Assembly: GCA_026397955.1 (NCBI GenBank)
Contig: JAPLTV010000120.1
Location: 1-43,117 of the forward strand
DNA: 43,117 nucleotides
Direction: 5' to 3'
Source of the DNA: Verrucomicrobiota bacterium
GTDB taxonomy: Bacteria; Verrucomicrobiota; Verrucomicrobiia; Opitutales; UBA953
Shown here: positions 1-7,701 of the stretch, piece after piece
Layout of the letters: each line of letters begins with the position of its first letter
Numbering within the stretch: position 1 is the first letter of the stretch
The notes under the pieces: model-generated
Database searches by the model: none
The model's input: only the letters and a program-made list of their open reading frames with translations
Told to the model about the DNA's origin: nothing
Made by a program: the position numbers and the translations under genes

Positions 1-465
1 TGGCAGTCGCGTCAGTATCCCGGCCTCAGCTGGGACCTGCATGTCGGCGACTTCTGGCAGCTCGCGTGCAAGGTCTCCGCCGCGCCGGACATCATCTACT
101 ACGACTTCTTCTCGCAGAAGACCAATCCCGACGCCTGGGAACTTGAGTCGTTTGATAAGCTCTTCTCGTACTGCGATCCCAAGAAGTCGGCCCAGCTCTT
201 CACCTATTGCTCGTCGACGACCATGCGTGTCGCGTTGCTCAACTCAGGTTTCTATGTGGCGAACGGCGAGGGTACCGGCTCGAAGAAAGAAACGATTGTC
301 GCGCTCAGCCCTGGATTCCCGACCCCCTGCCCTTATCCGTTGGTCGGCCAGGAATGGCTCGAACGCTGGCGGAGGTCGTCGAAGAAATTCCCGGATGGCC
401 TGACGCCGGAGCAGCAGGCCGAGGTCGAGAAGAGGATTGAGGGACATAAGCAGTTTTTAGTGTGA
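1..465 (+). CDS. mnmD: MnmD-like tRNA 5-methylaminomethyl-2-thiouridine methyltransferase, 3' part
   Basis: The reading frame is open from base 1 and ends at TGA 463-465, so the gene begins outside the window; 154 codons are visible. The segment PDIIYYDFFSQKTNPDAWE followed by FDKLFSYC, then LFTYCSSTTMRVALLNSGF and GTGSKKETIVAL, matches the end of the DUF752/Methyltransf_30 domain of MnmC/MnmD (in MnmC: DAWFLDGF-x-PAKNPDMW ... LATFTSAGFVRRGLQEAGF ... GFGRKREM). Family members use S-adenosylmethionine to methylate the aminomethyl group of wobble uridine-34 in tRNA. The Asp of YYDFF is the expected active-site acid. There is no FAD oxidoreductase domain after it, so this is the stand-alone form rather than bifunctional MnmC. 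A 12-bp inverted repeat covers the stop codon. Confidence 0.62.
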   Translation, partial: WQSRQYPGLSWDLHVGDFWQLACKVSAAPDIIYYDFFSQKTNPDAWELESFDKLFSYCDPKKSAQLFTYCSSTTMRVALLNSGFYVANGEGTGSKKETIVALSPGFPTPCPYPLVGQEWLERWRRSSKKFPDGLTPEQQAEVEKRIEGHKQFLV

Positions 466-531
466 ACTAAAAACTGCGGGGGAACTGCTGGCATGGTGAA
501 CTGCTGCGAAGCAGTCGCGGCCAAGGCCGCG
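450..531 (+). repeat. Stop-codon hairpin plus repeat A, copy 1
   Basis: Perfect 12-bp inverted repeat: GCAGTTTTTAGT at 450-461 and its complement at 466-477, loop GTGA containing the TGA stop of the upstream gene. Repeat A starts at the next base (478) with GGGGGAACTGCTGG, then GCATGGTGAACTGC. It contains two small hairpins: CTGCT/AGCAG at 501-514 and CGCGGCC/GGCCGCG at 516-531. The hairpin may terminate transcription, but no T-run follows; the conserved G-run takes its place. Confidence 0.7.
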
Positions 532-663
532 CGGGGGCCTGCTGGCAGGCTGACATGCTGCGAAGAAGGCGCGGCGGAGCCGCTTGCTGGCATGGGTAAT
601 GGTGATCTGCTGCGAAGCAAATTGGTGGCAGGTGGCGGCCCCAGGTTGCGGGTGGCGGTAAGA

Positions 664-787
664 GGTAGGGACGTGATTGCCATCACGTCCGTTCGAGGAC
701 GGACATGGGTAATCATGGAACTAGCTAAGCGCCGGTGACTACGGCATGCGGGCTCGAACGGCGGCGATGGCAATCGCCGCCCTACCC
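664..787. mobile_element. MITE-like framed element, copy 1
   Basis: A 124-bp unit running GGTAG ... CTACCC. Its ends are terminal inverted repeats of about 33 bp, and each contains a perfect hairpin: arms GGACGTGAT/ATCACGTCC with loop TGCC (669-690) on the left, GGCGGCGAT/ATCGCCGCC with loop GGCA (760-781) on the right. Next to them lie GTTCGAG (691-697) and its complement CTCGAAC (753-759). The 55 bp between are unique. A second copy at 15386-15512 has the same ends and a different interior. No coding capacity and no visible target duplication. Confidence 0.6.
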
Positions 788-978
788 GATGCAATCTCCT
801 GCCACCTGAAACCTGGGGCTGTCACCCGTCACCTGAAGTTTAGAGCTACAGCACTGTCGTGACGCGGTTCCGACCTTACCCAGCGCGGCGGAGCCGCGAG
901 GGGGAAGCGGTTAGCGGTTGGCGGTTGGGAACACAGAGAGCGGCGGTAAGGGCATGACGTAGTCCTGCCCCTACCCTG

Positions 979-1054
979 CGGCCACCATGCGGCGGCCTCT
1001 GCTTCGCAGCTGTTCACCATGCCAGCAGTTCCCCCATGCGGCCGATGGCCGCAT
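979..1054 (-). repeat. Hairpin plus repeat A, copy 6 (reverse strand)
   Basis: Read on the minus strand, a perfect hairpin ATGCGGCC/GGCCGCAT (1036-1054, 3-nt loop) is followed at once by GGGGGAACTGCTGG and GCATGGTGAACAGC (1035 downward), then CTGCGAAGCAG. This is the only copy not at the end of a visible gene: on this strand the region upstream is the divergently transcribed vWA gene. It may be a displaced copy or mark a gene that has been lost. Confidence 0.65.
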
Positions 1055-1088
1055 GACTTAACCTTCCCTTAACGTCGGGGTTGATATA

Positions 1089-2360
1089 GTGATACGCCTT
1101 CCCCACGTGGATTCCACTCCGCCCAAGCCGCCCCGTCTGCGCTCCCGCGCGCCGACGCCCCCGCCGCCTCCGCCCCCACCGGCGGAGAGCGTGGCCGCGG
1201 CCGCGCCCGAGCCGGCGCCGGAACCGAAGCCTGAGGGGAAGTCTAATAAATCGATCTTCAGTCACCGCTTCTTCCGTTTTGGCGGCGAAGGCCTGGTTGT
1301 GTCGTTGATGATCCACGGCCTGCTATTGTTCCTGGCCACGGCCTGGGTGGTCTCGGTCTCCACCAATCAGAAGAAAGAGCCGAACAGCTTCGCGACCGGA
1401 GCCGGCGGTGGCAACGGCGGCGAGCGGGCGATCGCGCAGAAGACCAAGGCTAAGCCCAATTCGCCGAAGAGCCTGACCAAGAGCGCGTCCCGGATCACCT
1501 CCAAGAGCGCCAGCGCGCAGATCGCGCTACCGGACATGCCGGACATGAATCGTGTCGCGCTGGGAGCACTGGCTTCGTCCTCGAAGGGTTTCGGCGGCGG
1601 CGCGGGCGGCGGGATCGGTGGCGCGGGCGGCATCGGTAAGGGCGGTAAGAATTTCACCGGCCGTTCCGTCATGGGCATGAAGATCAGCGGCGCGCACATC
1701 GCGGTGTACTTCGACAACTCGCCCTCGATGGAACCGTATCTGTCCGGCGTCGAGAAGCAGATCAAGGAGCAGTTCCCGAACGCCGACGTGTTTCGCTATT
1801 TTGGCATCTTCAACCTGAATCAGGACGGCGAAGTCGTGGGCGGTAAGCCTAACCAGAAATACGCGGTCGAGACCGTCGAGCAGATCGCCTCGAACCGTGG
1901 CGGCGGCCGGAGGGCTGCGGCCAACGACCCCGGCAAGTTCAGCCCTGCTGGGCGCAATATGCTGGCCGCCAAGGATGCCCAATTCCGCGTCGGCGGGGTC
2001 GGCGCGTGGATCGACGTCATGCTCCAGCAGAAACAGTATGACGCCATCGTCATCTTCTCGGACTTCGAGGACGGCATCATGCAGTATCGCGCCAAGGGAG
2101 GGGACCGACCGCGACTCGTGTTCGACGCCGATCTCATTCCGCGCTCGGACGATCGTACCGCTGAGGAAAAGGCTTGGGAAGAGCGCTGGGTGCAGACCTT
2201 CGGGCTCGCGGCCGACCACAAGGCCCCGCGTCTGTATCTCTATTCCACATCCAAGGAGCCCCAGGAACTTTACCAACGCTGCGTCACCGCTTCCGGCGGG
2301 GAGTTTAAGATGGTGACCATGCAGCGAGGGGGGATGTTCCCGTCGCCTAAAAAGAAATAG
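1089..2360 (+). CDS. Membrane-anchored vWA-like protein with proline-rich N-terminus
   Basis: 423 codons from GTG 1089. An in-frame TAA at 1059-1061 and no other ATG/GTG/TTG in between fix this as the longest start, with GGGG eight bases upstream. Layout: proline-rich tail with eight consecutive Pro (residues 24-31) and PEPAPEPKPE; one membrane helix (about 68-90, GLVVSLMIHGLLLFLATAW); Lys/Ser-rich region; a glycine-rich linker near 165-185; and a C-terminal domain opening IAVYFDNSPSMEPYL (about 202-216). DNSPS resembles the DxSxS metal site of von Willebrand A domains, and a predicted strand DAIVIFSDFEDG follows later. The helix after a Pro-rich cytoplasmic tail recalls TonB-like or gliding-type architectures, but no TonB C-terminal domain is seen. 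Function unknown. An 8-bp inverted repeat flanks the stop. Confidence 0.72.
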   Translation: MIRLPHVDSTPPKPPRLRSRAPTPPPPPPPPAESVAAAAPEPAPEPKPEGKSNKSIFSHRFFRFGGEGLVVSLMIHGLLLFLATAWVVSVSTNQKKEPNSFATGAGGGNGGERAIAQKTKAKPNSPKSLTKSASRITSKSASAQIALPDMPDMNRVALGALASSSKGFGGGAGGGIGGAGGIGKGGKNFTGRSVMGMKISGAHIAVYFDNSPSMEPYLSGVEKQIKEQFPNADVFRYFGIFNLNQDGEVVGGKPNQKYAVETVEQIASNRGGGRRAAANDPGKFSPAGRNMLAAKDAQFRVGGVGAWIDVMLQQKQYDAIVIFSDFEDGIMQYRAKGGDRPRLVFDADLIPRSDDRTAEEKAWEERWVQTFGLAADHKAPRLYLYSTSKEPQELYQRCVTASGGEFKMVTMQRGGMFPSPKKK

Positions 2361-2413
2361 GCGACGGAGGGGGAACTGCTGGCATGGTGAACGGCTGCGA
2401 AGCAGTCGCGGCC
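2340..2413 (+). repeat. Stop-codon hairpin plus repeat A, copy 2
   Basis: CCGTCGCC at 2340-2347 (coding, just before the last codons) pairs perfectly with GGCGACGG at 2360-2367, with the TAG stop (2358-2360) at the loop/arm junction. After one base, repeat A begins: GGGGGAACTGCTGG at 2369, GCATGGTGAACGGC, CTGCGAAGCAG, then CGCGGCC/GGCCGC. It continues into module B (GTAAACTAGTTGACCGG, from about 2414), which also follows copy 3. Confidence 0.7.
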
Positions 2414-2522
2414 GAGGCCGCAGGTAAACTAGTTGACCGGTTGATCAGTTGGCCAGTTGGCAAGGGAGACAAGTTAGAGGCCCGGAGGCTCAGAGGCTCG
2501 GTTGACCAGAGAGCAACTCACC

Positions 2523-2570
2523 GTGCAAAGGTGCAACTGCGGCGGCGCCGCGTGCAAAAGTGCAAAGGTG
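2523..2570. repeat. Module C, copy 1
   Basis: GTGCAAAGGTGCAA, a hairpin GCGGC/GGC/GCCGC (2539-2551), then GTGCAAAAGTGCAAAGGTG. Four copies occur in the window (2523, 4299, 28819, 38523). The outer words are nearly constant while the hairpin stem alternates between GCGGC/GCCGC and GGAGC/GCTCC, so two base pairs change together. Confidence 0.65.
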
Positions 2571-2647
2571 AGAGACAGCGCTCAAGGGGAGACCGGAAAC
2601 CGGATGATTAGCTGGGGGCATACAAGGGCCGCCGCAGGGCGGCCGGA

Positions 2648-2710
2648 GGTAGGGGCGCGGCTTCGCCGCGCCCTCCACAAGAGGAGTGCACGATGAATCG
2701 TGCCCCTACC
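2648..2710. repeat. Twin-hairpin element (GGTAG...CTACC), GC-rich version
   Basis: GGTAG (2648-2652) is followed by GGGCGCGGC/TTC/GCCGCGCCC (2653-2673, perfect 9-bp arms) and a short spacer. Then comes GTGCACGAT/GA/ATCGTGCCC (2686-2705, one mismatch) and CTACC (2706-2710). The layout is the same as the 57-bp elements at 9347 and 18473, with entirely different hairpin sequence. Confidence 0.5.
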
Positions 2711-2750
2711 TTAGTTCGCCCTGCGGCGAACGGGTGGAGGGAGAGATCCG

Positions 2751-2803
2751 CGCAATGGGGTCAGACACGTTCAGCATTCCGAACGAAGTCAGACCCCATT
2801 GCG
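2751..2803. repeat. REP-like palindrome with GGGGTC/GACCCC stem, copy 1
   Basis: Perfect 12-bp arms CGCAATGGGGTC (2751-2762) and GACCCCATTGCG (2792-2803), with an inner GTTC/GAAC pairing (2769-2772 with 2781-2784). The AATGGGGTCAGA...GACCCCATT words resemble palindromes scattered in many bacterial genomes, some next to REP-associated tyrosine transposases (family knowledge). No such transposase lies in this window. A second copy is at 9628-9672. Confidence 0.55.
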
Positions 2804-2939
2804 AGGCGGGTTAGGGATAACCCGCCCTACCCAGGTAGAGAGACAGTAATGTCGTGACGCGGTCCCGACCCTACCCAAGGCAGAGGCAACGAGGACAGCA
2901 CGTGGTGCTGTCCCTACCTCGAGACATGGATCCGGTTCT

Positions 2940-2981
2940 TTCATCCTTTATCCCGCATCATTCATCCTGCATCTTGCCGTC
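2940..2981 (+). repeat. Six degenerate 7-bp tandem repeats in the dctA leader
   Basis: TTCATCC, TTTATCC, CGCATCA, TTCATCC, TGCATCT, TGCCGTC run head to tail and end six bases before the ATG of dctA. The run is pyrimidine-rich, so the leader is probably unstructured. A similar heptamer run lies directly before the gene at 26283. Confidence 0.55.
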
Positions 2982-2987
2982 ACCCCC

Positions 2988-4241
2988 ATGCGTTATCTGC
3001 GTCATCTGTATGTCCAGGTTTTGATCGGCATTCTGATCGGGGGAACGATCGGCTATGTCTGGCCCGGGTTCGGTGCGCAGCTCAAGCCGCTGGGGGATGC
3101 GTTCGTGAGCCTGATCAAGATGCTCATCGGACCGATCATCTTCACCACCGTCGTGGTTGGGATCGCCGGCATGGGCGACCTCAAGAAAGCCGGCAAGGTC
3201 GGCTTCAAGGCCTTCGTCTATTTCGAGGTCATCACCACCCTCGCGCTGCTCATCGGACTCGTCGTCGCCAACGTCTTTACGCCCGGCGCCGGCTTCCACG
3301 CGACACCCGCGTCGCTCGACGCCAAGGCCGTCGCGGGCTACGCCACCTCCGCGCAGGGGATGTCGGTCGTGGACACCCTGCTCCACATCATCCCAAAGAC
3401 CTTCGTGAGCGCCTTCGCCGAGGGAGAAATCCTGCAGGTGCTGCTGCTCGCCTTGCTGTTCGGCCTGGCGCTGGGACGCATCGGCGACCATGGCCGGCCC
3501 GTCATGAATCTTTTGCACGAGGTCGCGCGGGTGTTCTTCGGCATCGTCGAGATCGTGAGCAAGCTCGCGCCTATCGCCGCGGCGGGCGCCATGGCGTTCA
3601 CCATCGGCAAATACGGCATCGGCACCCTGTTCATCCTCGGGAAGCTCATGCTCTGCGTCTACCTGACCTGCGGCCTGTTTATCTTCCTGCTCCTCGGGGC
3701 GATCATGCGGGCCTGCGGTTTCAGCCTCTGGAAGATGCTCCGCTACATCAAGGAGGAGCTCTTCATCGTCGTCGGCACCTCGTCGTCCGAGACCGCCCTG
3801 CCCGGCCTCATGGACAAGATGGAGAAAGCCGGATGCGCCCGTCCCGTGGTCGGGATCGTCGTCCCCGCGGGGTATTCGTTCAACCTCGACGGCACCTGCA
3901 TCTACCTGACCATGGCCGCGCTATTCATCGCCCAGGCCACCGACACCCCCATGACCTTGACGCAGCAGCTGACGCTCATGGCCGTGCTACTCCTGACCTC
4001 GAAAGGCGCCGCCGGCGTGACCGGCAGTGGGTTCATCACCCTCGCCGCGACCTTGGCCACGACCGGCAGTATCCCCGTGGCCGGTATCGCGCTCATAATC
4101 GGCGTCGACCGCTTCATGTCGGAGGCCCGCGCCATCACCAATTTCATCGGCAACGCCGTCGCCACCCTCGTCATCGCCAAATGGAATGGGGATTATGATC
4201 CTGAAAAAGGCGCCACGACAGTGGCGAGAGAGGCACGATAG
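2988..4241 (+). CDS. dctA: DctA-type dicarboxylate:cation symporter
   Basis: 417 aa, the usual length of the dicarboxylate/amino acid:cation symporter (DAACS) family, starting at ATG 2988 after CACCCCC (no Shine-Dalgarno). It is an inner-membrane carrier that takes up C4-dicarboxylates such as succinate, fumarate and malate with H+ or Na+. Family landmarks are all present: N-terminal helix and [20 protein letters not shown] (about 43-62), the serine-rich re-entrant loop [12 protein letters not shown] (about 263-274), [19 protein letters not shown] in helix 7, the second hairpin [12 protein letters not shown], and [15 protein letters not shown] near the C-terminus. NLDGT and the NFIGN-type ending favour DctA over GltP glutamate carriers. 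Single-gene unit between repeat mosaics; a short CGCCAC/GTGGCG hairpin lies in the last codons. Confidence 0.9.
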   Translation: MRYLRHLYVQVLIGILIGGTIGYVWPGFGAQLKPLGDAFVSLIKMLIGPIIFTTVVVGIAGMGDLKKAGKVGFKAFVYFEVITTLALLIGLVVANVFTPGAGFHATPASLDAKAVAGYATSAQGMSVVDTLLHIIPKTFVSAFAEGEILQVLLLALLFGLALGRIGDHGRPVMNLLHEVARVFFGIVEIVSKLAPIAAAGAMAFTIGKYGIGTLFILGKLMLCVYLTCGLFIFLLLGAIMRACGFSLWKMLRYIKEELFIVVGTSSSETALPGLMDKMEKAGCARPVVGIVVPAGYSFNLDGTCIYLTMAALFIAQATDTPMTLTQQLTLMAVLLLTSKGAAGVTGSGFITLAATLATTGSIPVAGIALIIGVDRFMSEARAITNFIGNAVATLVIAKWNGDYDPEKGATTVAREAR

Positions 4242-4298
4242 CGCCTACGAGGTCACGAGGGCCGGAAGGCTCGAGGGCACGAGAGAGGCAAAGATACC

Positions 4299-4348
4299 GT
4301 GCAAAGGTGCAAATCGGAGCGGCGCTCCTGTGCAAAGGTGCAAAGGTG
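4299..4348. repeat. Module C, copy 2
   Basis: GTGCAAAGGTGCAAATC, hairpin GGAGC/GGC/GCTCC (4316-4328), then TGTGCAAAGGTGCAAAGGTG. Compared with copy 1 the stem differs at two positions in each arm and stays fully paired. Confidence 0.65.
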
Positions 4349-4463
4349 GCACACGAGAGTATCGAGTATGGAGGATTGAGTATAGGCGATGGTGAGGACA
4401 CGAGGGCTCGCGGACCGGAGGGCCGGAGAGAGACAACGTTTCGGATGGGCAAGGAATACAGAA

Positions 4464-4550
4464 CTCAAAGGGGGCAGCAGAGGGGAACCGGATAGTATGA
4501 TGGGAGCATATGACCGAAGCATTAATCCCGGTTTCCGGTTGCCCTTTGAG
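4464..4550. repeat. Element F, complete copy with terminal inverted repeats
   Basis: 87 bp bounded by CTCAAAGGG (4464-4472) and CCCTTTGAG (4542-4550), with an inner AACCGGAT / ATCCCGGTT pairing. A second near-complete copy at 4800-4886 has a degraded right end. A third (28879 to about 29026) is split by a CTACC hairpin unit. Left-end fragments occur near 2579, 18549 and 38431. No coding capacity. Confidence 0.55.
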
Positions 4551-4944
4551 CGCCTCCCTTCCTGCCACCGGCCACCTGGGGCTGCCACCCGCCACCTGAA
4601 ACGAATGCAACTAGGTCAGCACGCAGTGCTGACCCTACCTTGAGACAGGCGGACGCGTCGCCGACGCGTCCCTACCCAGCGCGGCGAAGCCGCGAGGGGG
4701 AAGCCGCGAGGGGGAAGCGGTTAGCGGTGGGCGGTCGGGAACACAAAGAGGCGGCGGCCGGCCAAGGATGGCCAGCCCTACCCAAGACAGAGTTAAGGAC
4801 TCAAAGGGGGCAGCATGGGGAGACCGGATGATTGGCTGGGGTCATATGACCGAAGCATTAATCCCGGTTTCCGGTTTCCGATTGAGTGGGTGATCGAGGC
4901 AACTAGGGCAGCACGCGGTGCTGCCCCTACCCGAGGCAGCGGGC

Positions 4945-4976
4945 AATAAAAAGGGTCGCCACCCCTGGCGACCCTT
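4945..4976 (-). terminator. Intrinsic terminator of the autotransporter gene
   Basis: Perfect 11-bp hairpin AAGGGTCGCCA (4951-4961) / TGGCGACCCTT (4966-4976), 4-nt loop. On the minus strand it lies about 43 bases after the stop codon of the 5020-7701 gene and is followed by TTTATT, so it acts in that direction. Confidence 0.8.
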
Positions 4977-5019
4977 CCGGCTGCGGACAGCCACCTATGC
5001 TATGAAGACCGACACCAAA

Positions 5020-7701
5020 TCAGAAGGACGAGGACAGGCTGAGGTTGAAGCGGTTTTCCTGATAACCGTTATCGCCCGAGCGGTATTCGTAGGAAGCCTC
5101 GGCGTTGAGTTCTCCGAGCTTCCAGCGCATGCCGAGGGTACCGACGGTGTAATCGCGATCCGCATTCGGGAGGGTCATCGCGACGCCGACCGAGCCGCCG
5201 TTGGTGGACACCGAGACGTTGGAAGTCTGGTCCGAGCCACCGAAGTCATGATCGAAGCCCACGCGGACGAAGGGCGTGTAGGTGCCGTTCGTGATCGCAA
5301 AGGCCTTGGCCAGTTCGACCGAGGCCGAGGCCGTGTTGGTCTTCAGGTGCTGGGTAGGATAGGTGATACCGCCAATGCCGGCTTCAGCATATCCGTCAAC
5401 TCGCGCGGAGGTATGCGACAGGCCCACCATCGGGACGACCGACCAGCCGCCGATTTCGGCGACCGTGGCGCCGAGGTTGAATTCAGCCGAGAGGGACTGG
5501 CCTTCGGTCGCACCGCTCGGAGTGGAGCCGTAAGCCCCGGCCGACTGGATCGAATTGAAATCCTGGGTACCGGCGGTCACCGTGAAACTGCCGAAGAAGA
5601 CGTCGCCACGGCCCAGAAGGTAGGAGGTCACGCTACGTCCGGTATAACCGATATGGGAACCATCGTTACCGTCGGACTTGCCATCCTGCATGCCGACGCC
5701 GATGCCGAAGACGAAGCCCGTGCCCACTTGCCACTCCAGGCCGACCGCGCCAGCGTTAGAACGGGAGTCGAGGGCGGGATTCGAGGAGCTGGCGTCTTCG
5801 GAGATATTACGGATGCTGCCATCGAACCACCAGCGGAGGCCGCCCTTGGTGCCATGGGTCTGGGGCATGCCGCTGGCGCAGAGATCGGAGGTCAACTCGG
5901 CAGCCTGCCAATCGAAATCAAGGGCCAACGGCGAGGCGGCCTTGGGGGCGGCGAGGCGCATGCTGCTCGAGAGGCGACCCTTCAGGATCGAGCCGAAGCT
6001 CGTGCCCATGAGCTGGGTGGAGCGGAGGGACTTGGAGGCCATGCCAGGAGCGCGGTTGGTGGCGGAGACAACCAGACCCGGGTCGACGTAGCCCGGGAGG
6101 GTCACGCGGTAGACCAAGATGCGATTGGGGCTATCGACGACTTCCTTGCTCGTGACCGAAGACAGGGCGTTGAACGTCGTGCCAAGCATTGTACCGGTCG
6201 GCGTGATAAAGTCATTATCGTTGCCGACCAGCAGGAAGTAGTCGTTCGGGTTGGCAGCATCCAAACAGGAAACCACCGAGAGGGCTTCCCATTTTTCGGA
6301 GAGAGAGTTAGTAGAAGCGGCGGTAATCGTGCGGCCGGCGAGAGCGGCGGTGGCGACACCCGAAGCACCGACCGTATTTAGGTTGAGGCCGAAACGGGCG
6401 AGCTGATTGACGTTGAGCAGGTTGACGAAGTCGGTGGTCGTCGCGGCGACGATACCGGCGACCGGGGCGAGCGTCGGGCCCGTGCCCGTGACGGTCGTGG
6501 TGTAACCCGTCTCGTAGACCGTGCCGGCGAGGTTCGTGGCGTTCGCGGTGCTCACCAAGGCGATGCTCTTAAAGACCATCGGAACATCAGCATATCCGAC
6601 GGCGCTAGAGCCCGAAGCGTAGGCTGCCTTGCCTGACCCGTTGCCACTGCCATCACGGGTCAGCACCATGAAGGTGCTGCTGCTGAGAGCCACGATTTCG
6701 GACTGAGCGGCGGTCTTATCTGCCGTGACGCCGATGCCCTTGGTATTCAGGGTCGGGAGCTCGACGAGGTAATGGCCGATCGGGGAGGAAGGCGTACCGG
6801 TCTTCGTGATATCATAGACGAAGAGGCGGGTATAAGCGCGATTGAAGTCGGAATTCGAAGGCGTGTCCTGGCGGGTGGCGCTTTGGAGCATGGCTACGAG
6901 ATACTTGCCGTCGGGAGTGATATCGACCGCTTCCATGCCCTGATTATCGCGGCGACCGCCAGTCTGAACACCAGTGGCAACCGCGGCGGATTCGGTGGTA
7001 AAGCCCGTGTAAGCCGAGTTGGAGAACTGAGGAATCAGCGCCTGGACCGGGGTGATGACACCGAGGAGTTTGCCGGTCTTGGAGACGTTGAGGATCGAGG
7101 CGCCGTATTCGTCGGAGATATAGAAGCTGCCGTCGGAGCGGATGGCTAGGCCTTCGGCGTCCAGCGACAGCTTACCGTTGGCGACCGGGACATTAGTGAG
7201 ACTACCGAGGGTCGAAGCCGTCGGGTTGACCGCCGTCGTCGCACTGCCGTTGAAGTCTGTGATCTTGATCGTGTTCTTGAACGTAAGCGTCACCTGCGTC
7301 TGGCCGACCGTGTTGGTCGTGTAGTCAGGCGTGAAGGCCAGGTCGAACTTCTGGATGCGCGCGGCGTAGTCGATCAGACCGGCCACATTGTAACCGCGAT
7401 CCGGAAGCGTGTAGAGCGAGCCAGCGTAGGAGCCGTCGGCGTTCTTACGCCAGGTAGTGGCATCAACCTTGAAGGAGGAGAACGAACCGAGCGTGTCGCC
7501 GAGTCCATCGATATTACCCGAGGCGTAAGTGCCTACGCCGACAAGGCCCTTGTTCAGGTAGGAAGCTCCGTTGAAGGAAACCGTCTTCGTCACGCCGACC
7601 GCGGTCGTGTCGAGATTCGGGGTCGTGTAGGTGATCGGACCGGCCGACAGGGAGATCGAGGCGGCGGCGGCGACAAGCAAGGAACGAGTGAGGGTGCGCA
7701 T
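5020..7701 (-). CDS. Phytase-like esterase domain fused to autotransporter beta-barrel
   Basis: 893 aa, ATG at 7701-7699. A signal peptide (about 1-20, MRTLTRSLLVAAAASISLSA) leads into a long region (about 90-550) with LPDRGYN, DAEGLAIRSDGSFYISDEYG and GMEAVDITPDGKYLVAMLQS. This pattern is typical of the 'esterase-like activity of phytase' family (Pfam 13449), a beta-propeller-like fold. From about residue 590 to the C-terminal Phe the sequence shows alternating strands and ends RFNLSLSSSF, as expected for an autotransporter barrel closing in the outer membrane. The passenger is thus likely displayed on, or released from, the cell surface and could act on phosphoesters. The domain calls are by motif; the substrate is unknown. 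It has its own intrinsic terminator and is divergent from the lipoprotein at 7934. Confidence 0.75.
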   Translation of the reverse strand: MRTLTRSLLVAAAASISLSAGPITYTTPNLDTTAVGVTKTVSFNGASYLNKGLVGVGTYASGNIDGLGDTLGSFSSFKVDATTWRKNADGSYAGSLYTLPDRGYNVAGLIDYAARIQKFDLAFTPDYTTNTVGQTQVTLTFKNTIKITDFNGSATTAVNPTASTLGSLTNVPVANGKLSLDAEGLAIRSDGSFYISDEYGASILNVSKTGKLLGVITPVQALIPQFSNSAYTGFTTESAAVATGVQTGGRRDNQGMEAVDITPDGKYLVAMLQSATRQDTPSNSDFNRAYTRLFVYDITKTGTPSSPIGHYLVELPTLNTKGIGVTADKTAAQSEIVALSSSTFMVLTRDGSGNGSGKAAYASGSSAVGYADVPMVFKSIALVSTANATNLAGTVYETGYTTTVTGTGPTLAPVAGIVAATTTDFVNLLNVNQLARFGLNLNTVGASGVATAALAGRTITAASTNSLSEKWEALSVVSCLDAANPNDYFLLVGNDNDFITPTGTMLGTTFNALSSVTSKEVVDSPNRILVYRVTLPGYVDPGLVVSATNRAPGMASKSLRSTQLMGTSFGSILKGRLSSSMRLAAPKAASPLALDFDWQAAELTSDLCASGMPQTHGTKGGLRWWFDGSIRNISEDASSSNPALDSRSNAGAVGLEWQVGTGFVFGIGVGMQDGKSDGNDGSHIGYTGRSVTSYLLGRGDVFFGSFTVTAGTQDFNSIQSAGAYGSTPSGATEGQSLSAEFNLGATVAEIGGWSVVPMVGLSHTSARVDGYAEAGIGGITYPTQHLKTNTASASVELAKAFAITNGTYTPFVRVGFDHDFGGSDQTSNVSVSTNGGSVGVAMTLPNADRDYTVGTLGMRWKLGELNAEASYEYRSGDNGYQENRFNLSLSSSF

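Larger units (their letters stand above)
466..1088. repeat. Intergenic repeat mosaic between the mnmD-like gene and the vWA gene
   Basis: No gene is supported here. Beyond repeat A copy 1, the gap holds GCGGC/GGA/GCCGC at 571-583, a GGTGGCAGG-type G-rich module (625-660), the framed element 664-787, and a degenerate hairpin at 855-875 (loop GCG 864-866) followed by TTACCC. It also has CGCGGC/GGA/GCCGCG at 884-898, the GTTAGCGGTTGGCGG module near 910-930, a hairpin 950-970 (one mismatch, loop GTA) between GGTAA and CTACCC, and the reverse-strand repeat A at 979-1054. Confidence 0.7.
2361..2987. repeat. Intergenic repeat mosaic upstream of dctA
   Basis: No gene. In order: repeat A copy 2; module B (2414-2460, CTAGTTGACCGG / GTTGGCCAG words); GAGGCCCGGAGGCTCAG module (2477-2513); module C (2523-2570); part of the CTCAAAG...GGAAACCGGAT module (2579-2610); hairpin GGCCGCC/GGCGGCC (about 2627-2644); framed pair 2648-2710; GTTCGCC/GGCGAAC (2714-2731); REP-like palindrome 2751-2803; GGCGGGTTA/TAACCCGCC with loop GGGA (2805-2826) + CTACCC; the TGTCGTGAC/GTCCCGACC hairpin (2850-2870) + CTACCC; GGACAGCAC/GTGCTGTCC (2893-2913) + CTACC; and heptamer repeats 2940-2981. 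Confidence 0.7.
4242..4944. repeat. Intergenic repeat mosaic between dctA and the autotransporter
   Basis: No gene seen. Contents: GAGGGCCGGAAGGCTCGAGG-type words (4250-4290, again 4390-4430); module C copy 2 (4299-4348); element F copies at 4464-4550 and 4800-4886; GGTGGC module (about 4562-4600); GGTCAGCAC/GTGCTGACC (4614-4634) + CTACC; GGACGCGTC/GCC/GACGCGTCC (4651-4671) + CTACCC; CGCGGC/GAA/GCCGCG (4680-4694). A perfect 14-bp tandem duplication CCGCGAGGGGGAAG lies at 4690-4703/4704-4717. It is followed by GGCCGGCCA/AGGA/TGGCCAGCC (4756-4777, one mismatch) + CTACCC, and GGGCAGCAC/GTGCTGCCC (4906-4926) + CTACCC. Confidence 0.7.

Noticed and set aside
478-617. Group IIC intron inserted behind terminator-like hairpins
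   Set aside because: The position after hairpins is suggestive, but the repeats are tens of bases long, with no domain V, no reverse transcriptase and no intron boundary sequences. Kept only as an analogy for target choice.
478-1035. Small open frames made of repeat sequence (e.g. 493-738, 2384-2611, 9157-9351)
   Set aside because: They begin with the same ATGGTGAAC inside repeat A and read Arg/Gly/Ala-rich, non-conserved sequence; the repeats vary by indels and stem changes, which does not fit a coding sequence.
4242-4944. CRISPR array
   Set aside because: Repeats are not evenly spaced or identical, there are no spacers of constant length, and no cas genes are nearby.
4918-6381. Long plus-strand open frame (487 codons)
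   Set aside because: It lies antisense to the autotransporter gene, which has a signal peptide, family motifs and a terminator. It is a by-product of GC-rich codon use.
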